A stretch of 53,826 bases of DNA from Prevotella sp. (GTDB lineage: Bacteria > Bacteroidota > Bacteroidia > Bacteroidales > Bacteroidaceae), in contig JAEEZP010000009.1 of NCBI GenBank assembly GCA_016291915.1, forward strand, positions 1-53,826, given 5' to 3'. Below the pieces are notes generated by a model. The model saw only the letters and a program-made list of their open reading frames with translations. It was not told where the DNA came from and made no database searches. The position numbers were made by a program, and so were the translations under genes. Shown piece after piece: positions 34,468 to 41,577 of this stretch (the first letter of the stretch is position 1; each line of letters begins with the position of its first letter).

Positions 34468-36103
34468 TGTATGGTTATTCCTGTTTGTCACGACCGTCCT
34501 CTTCGGCTTATGGACTTTCCTCTCTCCGTATACTGGCGACGATCTGCGATATCATTGTATGTTCGCCAATTACGACATCGATTCATCACGCCTCGTCAAA
34601 TCGATGAAAGATGTAATCGCTTCGAACATCGTCCATTTCAAATATGTCAACGGAAGGATCTTGGCACATCTGATGATTCAGACCTTCACAGGGATAACGG
34701 GGAAGCTACCATTTAATATCCTTAACCCTCTTTTCTTTACAGCTTATATACTGCTGATCTGCCAGTTAGGGCTAAGACATATCAGTTGGCGAGGACTGTT
34801 ATGGACTGTAGGGCTGGTCTTATTCCTCATGCCCAATTTCCATATGGAATATCTGTGGATGTGTGGGGCTGTTAACTACCTGTGGAGCTCAGTCTTCATT
34901 TTATTATTTCTGTTGCTGTTGAGAAACACAGAAGAGAAGAACACTAAGGACTATCGTTGGTGGAAAATCACACTTCTCCTCCTGTTTGCCTTTATCACCG
35001 GTGGATTGCACGAGGGCATTACCGTCCCCCTATGCGTTGGCTTGGTTATTAACGAATTATATATATGGCATAAGAAGAAATCATTCGACCGCCATTTGCT
35101 TCGTCCATGGCTGATCCTTGCGTTTATCATAGGAGCACTCATCTGTATGGGAAGCACCATCCAACGGGCACACAACCAATATGAAAGTTTCATGGGATCA
35201 CTTCAGGAGCGTTGGGATTGTGGCATCTATATATGGAGCAAACTGCACCTCATATACCTAATGATAATCATCTTGCTCATTGCGGTATGGAGAAAGAAGG
35301 TAGGCTTCAAGGCATTTGTCAAGGAGAACATCGTTTATCTGATTACGATTGCCTGCTCAATGGGCATCGCCTTTTATACGGGTCTCAACTATGTACGCAT
35401 CTCGTATGCCGCAGAACTTTTTTCACTGATCCTGATTATTCAACTGGCAGATTGTTTCAAATTAAGCAGACGGATAAAAAATAGAGTAACCGTATTGTTC
35501 TTAACGATAATCATAGCTTTTTATGCAGTAGTGTTATATTACACTTGCATAAACTATAGGCAACATGTAGCTCTGACCAAACAATTAGAAAGCGGAAAAC
35601 AGATCGTAACCTTCCAATATGCCGACAGTCCATCCTTAGTAAATGAACACATATGCAGAACCATTGGTATGGGTAAAGATGATGAATTATGGTACCTTGA
35701 TCCGGATGTAGAGTTGTGTAAGGTATATGCCACTATCTATGGATTGGATTATATGTTGTTCATACCTGAAACGCTTTATGAAATGCTCAACAATCATCCG
35801 GATGGCTTTGAGGAGTTTACGGATTGTGGCAATCTTCCATTCTATACGAAACGCATAGATAAGGATATGAATATCAAAGAACTACGCTATAGATTGCGTG
35901 AAGCAAAACCGGAAGAGATTCCTTTCTACTATCGTCCTTTCACTCGCTTTTGTGATAGATACAAGAAAAATAAATATGCTATAATACCTACCACCCTTCT
36001 TTATAACGACCAGTTATATCTATTCGCTCCCAAATTGAGCAAGGATCTTGATGACCGACTGACTGAAATCACCATTGTCAAAGAAGAAGAGAAGAGCAAT
36101 TGA
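34412..36103 (+). CDS. DUF6056-like polytopic membrane protein, copy 2
   Basis: A 563-residue tandem homologue of the preceding gene, with TGDD (Asp43-Asp44) after helix 1, VNYLW, GGLHEGITVP and EFTDCGNLPFYTKR in the same order. About ten to eleven membrane helices. It overlaps the previous gene by 56 bases if ATG 34412 is used, or 20 bases from ATG 34448, which would begin MRRRISSVW; both leave the first helix intact. The overlap indicates coupled translation. It is convergent with the polysaccharide deacetylase gene, with a repeat element between them. Confidence 0.7.
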   Translation: MKRILRIKKSSAMRRRISSVWLFLFVTTVLFGLWTFLSPYTGDDLRYHCMFANYDIDSSRLVKSMKDVIASNIVHFKYVNGRILAHLMIQTFTGITGKLPFNILNPLFFTAYILLICQLGLRHISWRGLLWTVGLVLFLMPNFHMEYLWMCGAVNYLWSSVFILLFLLLLRNTEEKNTKDYRWWKITLLLLFAFITGGLHEGITVPLCVGLVINELYIWHKKKSFDRHLLRPWLILAFIIGALICMGSTIQRAHNQYESFMGSLQERWDCGIYIWSKLHLIYLMIIILLIAVWRKKVGFKAFVKENIVYLITIACSMGIAFYTGLNYVRISYAAELFSLILIIQLADCFKLSRRIKNRVTVLFLTIIIAFYAVVLYYTCINYRQHVALTKQLESGKQIVTFQYADSPSLVNEHICRTIGMGKDDELWYLDPDVELCKVYATIYGLDYMLFIPETLYEMLNNHPDGFEEFTDCGNLPFYTKRIDKDMNIKELRYRLREAKPEEIPFYYRPFTRFCDRYKKNKYAIIPTTLLYNDQLYLFAPKLSKDLDDRLTEITIVKEEEKSN

Positions 36104-36104
36104 T

Positions 36105-36240
36105 AATTATGCGATTGAGCGAGTGCAGAGCTAAGCTTGCTTAGGCTATGCCGAACTGACGAACGAGCGAGAGCAGAGTGAAGCTCGTTTCAACTTTGCC
36201 GAGCGAGGAGGAAGAAGACGAAGTCAATCGTGAGCATAAT
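36105..36240. repeat. Inverted-arm repeat element between convergent genes
   Basis: AATTATGCGATTGA (36105-36118) and TCAATCGTGAGCATAAT (36224-36240) are inverted copies apart from four inserted bases. Inside, GAGCGAGTGCAGAGCTAAGC and GAGCGAGAGCAGAGTGAAGC (about 36118 and 36165) are direct copies, and AAGCTTGCTT forms a hairpin. No ORF. The type resembles small dispersed intergenic elements. Confidence 0.6.
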
Positions 36241-36250
36241 CGCCGAAGGC

Positions 36251-36298
36251 AATTGATAATTGATAATTGATAATTGACAATTGATAATTAAGAATTAA
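36251..36298. repeat. 7-base tandem repeat array
   Basis: AATTGAT, AATTGAT, AATTGAT, AATTGAC, AATTGAT, AATTAAG, AATTAAG: seven units running up to the stop codon of the deacetylase gene. Confidence 0.85.
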
Positions 36299-37059
36299 GG
36301 ATTCATGGTTAAGAAAACAGCATTCTCTTGCTTTAGCATGAGAATCAGGTTTCTCAACCTTTTTTCCATGGTTAACCCACAACTACGTCGGATATAACAG
36401 GGGACCTTCCACTCTGGATGCTCGTTAAGTGGATAGAACTCCCATGGGTGCATATAGGATATAAAGAATCCGTCATATCGCAGCGTTCTTCTTACTAACC
36501 ACAAATATAACCACTGGGGCAGTACATGGTTGGAGAGCCAAAACAATGGGAAGCGCAACCAGGGTGTCACGGAGGCTGGAATCTGTATGATTCCGTCTTT
36601 TACATATACCGTACGTGGTTTCCGTAAGTGGTTATACCGCCCGGGTATCCATGTAGGGTTGAGTGAGGCATTATACTGATAACCTGCTTCACACAACTGT
36701 TTGTCAGAAATAGGCATCATGCGTGGCTGACGATAACCAAAGACAGGTTGTCCGGTCAGTTGTTCCAACAATTGCTTAGAGTCAACCAGATCAGTAGGTT
36801 GCATCTCCGAATGCCGCATACTATGACTGGCAATCTCATGTCCTTCATCCACCAACCGTTGAAGAATCTGAGGGGCATGGGTGGCAAAGACACCCGTCAC
36901 AAAGAAGGTGGCATGGACAGATTCTTCCTTCAGGATATCCAACAGTCGTTCAGCACCCTTAGCGGATACCATGATCTGATCCTCCAAAGGGATATCCACG
37001 CCATGTTCTTGCGGCAAGTCGAACTCCTCGAAGTCAAAACTCAGAAAAACCTTCTTCAT
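36295..37059 (-). CDS. Polysaccharide deacetylase family protein (NodB-like)
   Basis: A 254-residue CE4-like protein without a signal peptide. SFDFEEFD (about 7-14) supplies the DxE/DD-type catalytic motif, TFFVTGVFA (about 52-60) the core strand, and HEIASHSMRH (about 74-83) the H-x3-4-H metal motif. YRQPRMMP matches the RxP block and ISYMHPWEF the C-terminal His motif. This version (with HPWEF) is typical of exopolysaccharide-locus deacetylases. It starts 5 bases after the GtrB-like gene, so it likely acts on the same glycan. The substrate is unknown. Confidence 0.88.
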   Translation of the reverse strand: MKKVFLSFDFEEFDLPQEHGVDIPLEDQIMVSAKGAERLLDILKEESVHATFFVTGVFATHAPQILQRLVDEGHEIASHSMRHSEMQPTDLVDSKQLLEQLTGQPVFGYRQPRMMPISDKQLCEAGYQYNASLNPTWIPGRYNHLRKPRTVYVKDGIIQIPASVTPWLRFPLFWLSNHVLPQWLYLWLVRRTLRYDGFFISYMHPWEFYPLNEHPEWKVPCYIRRSCGLTMEKRLRNLILMLKQENAVFLTMNP

Positions 37060-37064
37060 GAATC

Positions 37065-38024
37065 TTATTCCTCTTGCTTAGGATTGTCCAATCCTTTCTT
37101 GTCCACGACATACACCGGACGGTTCTTCACCTCTATAAAGGTCTTGCCTAAATACTCTCCGATAATACCTAATGAGATGAGCTGTACTCCACCAAGGAAA
37201 AGGATCAATACCACGATAGTGGGATAACCGGCGACAGGCTCACCCCATATCAGGGTGTTTGCCAAGACAACGCACATATAGATAAATGCAACAAAGGACA
37301 CGACAAGCCCAAGTATGGTTGAGATACGCAGAGGGGCCGTGGTAAATGACAATATACCATCGATGGCCAGACCGATCAACTGTCGGTAACTCCAAGTGGA
37401 CTTACCTGCCACACGGTCTTGTGTCTCAAAGGGAACCTCTTTCTTTTGGAACCCTATCCAACAGTACAATCCTTTCGTATAACGCTCTGTCTCACGCAAC
37501 TGCTTCAGGGACTCCACACAACGACGGTCGAGCAGACGGAAATCACCCACATTCGGGAGAATCTCCACATGAGCCATCTTCTGCAACAGACGATAATATC
37601 CCAGGGAGAGTTTCCTGCGTAGCCAACTCTCACGACCACGAGTCAACCGTTTGCCATATACATCATCATAACCTTCCTCCCAGGCTGCTAACAGTTGAGG
37701 AATCACTGTTGGGGGATGTTGCAAGTCGGCATCCATGATAATCACTGCATCACCACGGGCATGGTCGAATCCTGCCAGCATCGCCGCTTCCTTACCGAAG
37801 TTACGTGAAAGACTCACGAAGCAGAAACGGTTATCTTCCTGATGCATCTGCTCCAACAGACGTAAGGTATTGTCACGGCTACCGTCGTTAATGAACAAAA
37901 ACTCCCATTGATAACCGGGTTGTTCGGATATCAATTGAAGAAGAGCCTCCCTCATAAAAGGTAAAGACTCTTCTTCATTATAACAGGGTATTAAAATCGT
38001 TACTGTTTTCAATACGCTATTCAT
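37065..38024 (-). CDS. Family 2 glycosyltransferase, GtrB/DPM1-like with two C-terminal membrane helices
   Basis: A 319-residue protein. The GT-A domain starts VTILIPCYNEEESLP (about 8-22) with FINDGSRDNT (about 44-53), SRNFGKEAAMLAGF (about 73-86) and the DxD-like DADLQHPP (about 98-105), then QDRVAGKSTW. Two membrane helices near the C-terminus (about 235-262 and 271-295) are those of GtrB/ArnC-like enzymes that load a sugar onto polyprenyl phosphate. The product would feed GT-C transferases, such as possibly the DUF6056-like pair nearby. It overlaps the Big-domain lipoprotein stop by one base. Confidence 0.9.
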   Translation of the reverse strand: MNSVLKTVTILIPCYNEEESLPFMREALLQLISEQPGYQWEFLFINDGSRDNTLRLLEQMHQEDNRFCFVSLSRNFGKEAAMLAGFDHARGDAVIIMDADLQHPPTVIPQLLAAWEEGYDDVYGKRLTRGRESWLRRKLSLGYYRLLQKMAHVEILPNVGDFRLLDRRCVESLKQLRETERYTKGLYCWIGFQKKEVPFETQDRVAGKSTWSYRQLIGLAIDGILSFTTAPLRISTILGLVVSFVAFIYMCVVLANTLIWGEPVAGYPTIVVLILFLGGVQLISLGIIGEYLGKTFIEVKNRPVYVVDKKGLDNPKQEE

Positions 38025-38722
38025 TATTCTATGATTAACTGATACAGGTTTGTCAAGGTGCCGTGCGCCTCACCGTCGAAAGTCAGCGACTGTGGGAACT
38101 TGATGACCCGTTCACGTTTTTTGTGATGACAATAGAAATCTATCTGTTCACCCGATGCCACATTGCTGTAGATACGCAATTCGAGGTAGGTGATGTTGTT
38201 CAAGGTCCTGATGATACCCTGACCACGAACCTCTCCACCACACATCGCACTGATCTCCAGGTCATCGTTCAACTGTTCTCCTTCCACCTCCACATGGGCA
38301 TAGACCACCATGTCGTATTCATAATACTGGGGTTCCACCTGCCATGTCTTATAGACATTGATATAACAGGAGTCAGCAACTAATTCTGATACAGAGATCG
38401 CACGTATCAGGGCTGATCCATTGCCCACAGCGGTGATCAAACCATTCTCTACCACCGCTACTTCCGGATTGGACGACTCCCAATAGACACCCAGTCCGGT
38501 GATTGAATCGGGCGACCATACCGGGTAGAGAGAACAAGTATCACCAGCCATCATATACAGGTTGTTAGTGCTCAGATGCATCTGCACCGGCAGGATCACG
38601 TCGGGATTCTCGAACTCCAGTTCGAAAACCTCACCACAACTGGTCATCAGCAACAGGAGCATACAGGCCATGAGGTGTTTCAAACGTAGATACACCTTAT
38701 TAATAGTTATAGGATATCTCAT
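38024..38722 (-). CDS. Lipoprotein with bacterial Ig-like (Big_2-type) domain
   Basis: A 232-residue lipoprotein (lipobox LMTSC, Cys29). Residues about 45-115 resemble a Big_2 Ig-like domain (MMAGDTCSLYPVW..., VYWESSNPEVAVVENGLITAVGNGSALIRA). The rest is beta-rich with no named domain. Its ATG overlaps the upstream stop by 4 bases, and its own stop overlaps the glycosyltransferase start, so all three are translationally coupled. It is probably an outer-membrane-associated partner of the surface proteins encoded upstream. Confidence 0.75.
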   Translation of the reverse strand: MRYPITINKVYLRLKHLMACMLLLLMTSCGEVFELEFENPDVILPVQMHLSTNNLYMMAGDTCSLYPVWSPDSITGLGVYWESSNPEVAVVENGLITAVGNGSALIRAISVSELVADSCYINVYKTWQVEPQYYEYDMVVYAHVEVEGEQLNDDLEISAMCGGEVRGQGIIRTLNNITYLELRIYSNVASGEQIDFYCHHKKRERVIKFPQSLTFDGEAHGTLTNLYQLIIE

Positions 38723-39768
38723 TCTTCCACCTCCTTTCCTTCTTTCTCATCACTATCCCCGTCATCCTCCTTCGACCCACCGAAGAGCGGTTTCAGATTT
38801 GACTTGTCTTCCTCTTTCTTCAGTCGGAAGGTAAGCGGTTCACATTTTCCTTCATTCTCGATCATTACGAAGTTCTTCTCCAGATCACCATCACGGGCCT
38901 CAGCAGTTACCTGAGCGACATAATGACTCTCTGTGTCAAACATCGTACGCATGATAGGAGCAGGTATCCGACATGTGGGAACCAGCAGTCCGCCACGCTG
39001 GAAGACGATGGGGTTGTATGCCAGCGCATCCTCATGTGTCTGTCCTTCCATCAGTCTGACAATCTTGATTGAATACTTGTAACGTCTGATGGTATTGCAG
39101 TTCATAGCCGGCTCTGTCCATGTAAACTGTGGGTTGTCAGCATCCAGCAGGGCAATCTCGAAACGTCCGGGGAGCAGTCCTGCCGACGGATGCAGCAGAT
39201 AAGTAGGAGTAAGGAACTGCGGAGCCTGTGCCCGATAGCATATCTGGAACTGGCAGAAACCACTGTTCGGATTGTTTAACACATAAGGTGTTCTCAGCGA
39301 CGGGTCATAGCGGTAAGCCGTGATATGTCCCATATACGTTCCTTCCGGCAGTAATGCCATGATACCGTTCGTATAATCCGTCAGAACACCACCCGACAGC
39401 GATATCTCGTTGAGGAACAGATGTGCGAACATCTGTCGGGCCTCAGCACGGGTAAGGATCTTTGTCTGATTAGGATTCAGCGTCAGTGGATGCTGTGGGA
39501 AACGGTTAGCCGGTGTCTTCATACTCATCCGGTTGTCTGGAATCACCTGCTTGAGGTCGAGTCCCAGATAGATATTCTGCACCTTATTGGTGAGATTCGT
39601 GATGCGGATATTGAAGAACTTACTGGGGTTATCCAAGTACATCATAGCCTGCGGCGGGAGTACCGGCTGTGTGGGTGATACCGTTACGAGTATCTCCTGT
39701 GCAGATGCATGGTATGCTGCAAACAGCATAACCAATGACAATATCGTTTTCATTATTTTCTCTTTCAT
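38719..39768 (-). CDS. Secreted protein with TANFOR-like domain
   Basis: A 349-residue protein with a signal peptide ending HASAQ (about 19-23). The body (VSPTQPVLPPQAMMYLDNPSKFFNI..., LLPEGTYMGHI, FCQFQICYRAQAPQFLTP) resembles, from memory, the TANFOR domain first noted in Tannerella forsythia surface proteins; this needs a profile search. The C-terminal 45 residues are highly acidic (DDGDSDEKEGKEVEE). It starts 12 bases after the barrel gene. An ATG at 39753 is a possible alternative start. Function unknown. Confidence 0.6.
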   Translation of the reverse strand: MKEKIMKTILSLVMLFAAYHASAQEILVTVSPTQPVLPPQAMMYLDNPSKFFNIRITNLTNKVQNIYLGLDLKQVIPDNRMSMKTPANRFPQHPLTLNPNQTKILTRAEARQMFAHLFLNEISLSGGVLTDYTNGIMALLPEGTYMGHITAYRYDPSLRTPYVLNNPNSGFCQFQICYRAQAPQFLTPTYLLHPSAGLLPGRFEIALLDADNPQFTWTEPAMNCNTIRRYKYSIKIVRLMEGQTHEDALAYNPIVFQRGGLLVPTCRIPAPIMRTMFDTESHYVAQVTAEARDGDLEKNFVMIENEGKCEPLTFRLKKEEDKSNLKPLFGGSKEDDGDSDEKEGKEVEE

Positions 39769-39780
39769 GGCGATACTCGT

Positions 39781-41535
39781 TTAAAGGGTTTTGTTTTTCT
39801 TACTCATCTTCTTCTGCAGTTCTGCCAGCGAGAAAGTGTACGTATAGTTCAGACTGACGTTTACGTCCGATGCATTGAAATATTCTCCTTCCTCAGAGAT
39901 ATTCACATCATAGTATTTGTTCAGTCCGGCACCCAAAGAGAAGTTATGAACCTTGGCAACCACATAACCGATATTTAAGTCAGCACCGACAGAGGAGTTA
40001 CGCTTCTGTCCGGTAATGGAGTTATTCACGAAGTTGATGTTTGCCGATGCTGTCAGGTTATCGTTCTTCAGGAAGGCGCGCCCCGCACCTATCGACACCA
40101 TATCCGTGGTATAACGGGTACCGTAGCCTTTCGATGTCTGATGACTGAAAGAGGTAGAGAACACCGTCTCTATGGATTTCACCGTCAGGTCATAAGCCAG
40201 ACCGGCAGAGAGTGTTGTCACATCACTCTGTCCTTCCGAGAACTTATTCAGGTCTTTGTTCGAGGTGAAGCTTCCGGCAAACACCATGGAATGGTTCAGT
40301 GTCTCAGTATCTATCTCATACTGCGGTTTCACCGTGACGCTGTGCATGATACGGTCCACCTTCGTGGTGTCGTTCACCTTTAAAGTGCCGTCGCCCTGTA
40401 CCTGGCGATAACCGTTATAACCGACCGTCAGACTCAAATTCTCCACAATATTGGTAGATGCCTCTGCAGCATATACGAAAGCACGGGTGGTGTAGATCTG
40501 ATCATTCGTCAGGTTGTCTTCCTGAGCTGAGATCTGTCCGGTCAGTGATATCTTATTGAATAATGCAGTAGCCATCGACAATCCCACACTCTGATAGTTG
40601 TTCGACAGGTTCATCACACCCAGACTCTTATAATCCGGCTGTACCATGCGGTAGAACAACATCGCATTGAGGTTGTTGAACGTAAAGTTGGCACTTACAT
40701 CACCGGCAAAGCGCATCAGTGAACTGTACTTCGCATCGAAGATATCATCATACTTCGAGATACTCTCCACCTCAATCTTCTGGGCATCCAGATCGGTAGA
40801 GAAAGCAGAGGTAGCAGCATTAGCTGAGAAGCTCAGCCATTTGGTAGCGGTCACGACAGCACGGATACCGGCCACGAGATTCTCCTGGGGATCCACATAC
40901 TCTCGCCATTCATCACGCAACGAACTGTGTTTGTCACGAGCCTTGAACAGATAAAGCTCCACGTAGTTCCTATCCGACCCATAACCGGCTTTCAAACCCC
41001 ATCCGATACGTTTGTATTGCGGATAGCGGGGTTCTCCACTGTAAGGATCATCGTTGATGGCTCTGTTCAGCACCCCGTAGAAGGCTCCGAAACGGAATCC
41101 CTTCTGCTGTTGATACTGTAATCCGACACCCTCGAACGACATGTCAAAGGTATAGTCGTTGAAAGGCATCACGCTCTGTCCGATATATCCCGTCCAGTCT
41201 TTATACTGTGGATTCAGGCTGAATAAGAAATGCGGATGACTGAAGCTCTTGTCACGATTGGCATAATACAATGTGAACGGCATGGTCAGTCCGCGTAGTT
41301 GCATCTTCATCTTAGCTGTCAGGGTATTGCTCATCGGTGAAGCATAGCCGTCGCCTACCGATGAGTGGTAGTAGGTGTTCTGCGAGGCAATGGCACCCGT
41401 CATGATCAACGGATTACTGTGTGCCAAGTCGGACACTTCCTGTGCAAGCACCACTCCCCCTAACCCTCTCCCGGTAAGGAGAGGAATAAGGGTTAGCCCA
41501 ACTACGATGATTCTTTTATAATATTGTTTCACCAT
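39781..41535 (-). CDS. Uncharacterised outer-membrane beta-barrel protein
   Basis: A 584-residue protein of repeated amphipathic strands with aromatic girdles (FTLYYANRDKSFSHPHFLFSL, FRFGAFYGVLNRA, VELYLFKARDKHS), ending in a strand NVSLNYTYTF followed by a charged tail SLAELQKKMSKKNKTL. The signal peptide is odd: after KRIIVVG the hydrophobic core is broken by LTGRGLGG, which is encoded by a palindromic repeat (41460-41496), before VVLAQ. It is second in the surface operon, 42 bases after the Big-domain protein and 12 bases before the TANFOR-like gene. A translocation or anchoring role for the partner surface proteins is speculative. Confidence 0.65.
   Translation of the reverse strand: MVKQYYKRIIVVGLTLIPLLTGRGLGGVVLAQEVSDLAHSNPLIMTGAIASQNTYYHSSVGDGYASPMSNTLTAKMKMQLRGLTMPFTLYYANRDKSFSHPHFLFSLNPQYKDWTGYIGQSVMPFNDYTFDMSFEGVGLQYQQQKGFRFGAFYGVLNRAINDDPYSGEPRYPQYKRIGWGLKAGYGSDRNYVELYLFKARDKHSSLRDEWREYVDPQENLVAGIRAVVTATKWLSFSANAATSAFSTDLDAQKIEVESISKYDDIFDAKYSSLMRFAGDVSANFTFNNLNAMLFYRMVQPDYKSLGVMNLSNNYQSVGLSMATALFNKISLTGQISAQEDNLTNDQIYTTRAFVYAAEASTNIVENLSLTVGYNGYRQVQGDGTLKVNDTTKVDRIMHSVTVKPQYEIDTETLNHSMVFAGSFTSNKDLNKFSEGQSDVTTLSAGLAYDLTVKSIETVFSTSFSHQTSKGYGTRYTTDMVSIGAGRAFLKNDNLTASANINFVNNSITGQKRNSSVGADLNIGYVVAKVHNFSLGAGLNKYYDVNISEEGEYFNASDVNVSLNYTYTFSLAELQKKMSKKNKTL
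41460..41496. repeat. REP-like palindrome inside the signal-peptide coding region
   Basis: CTAACC-CTCTCC (41460-41471) pairs with GGAGAGG (41478-41484) and GGGTTAG (41490-41496), with a 6-base loop and a 5-base bulge. In the minus-strand gene it encodes about LTLIPLLTGRGLG of the signal peptide. It resembles CCCTAACCC/GGGTTAGGG-type palindromes common between genes in other Bacteroidota. Confidence 0.7.
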
Positions 41536-41577
41536 AAGTTGAATGGTTTTGCCTAGTTCGTACTAAGCACGTTAATA

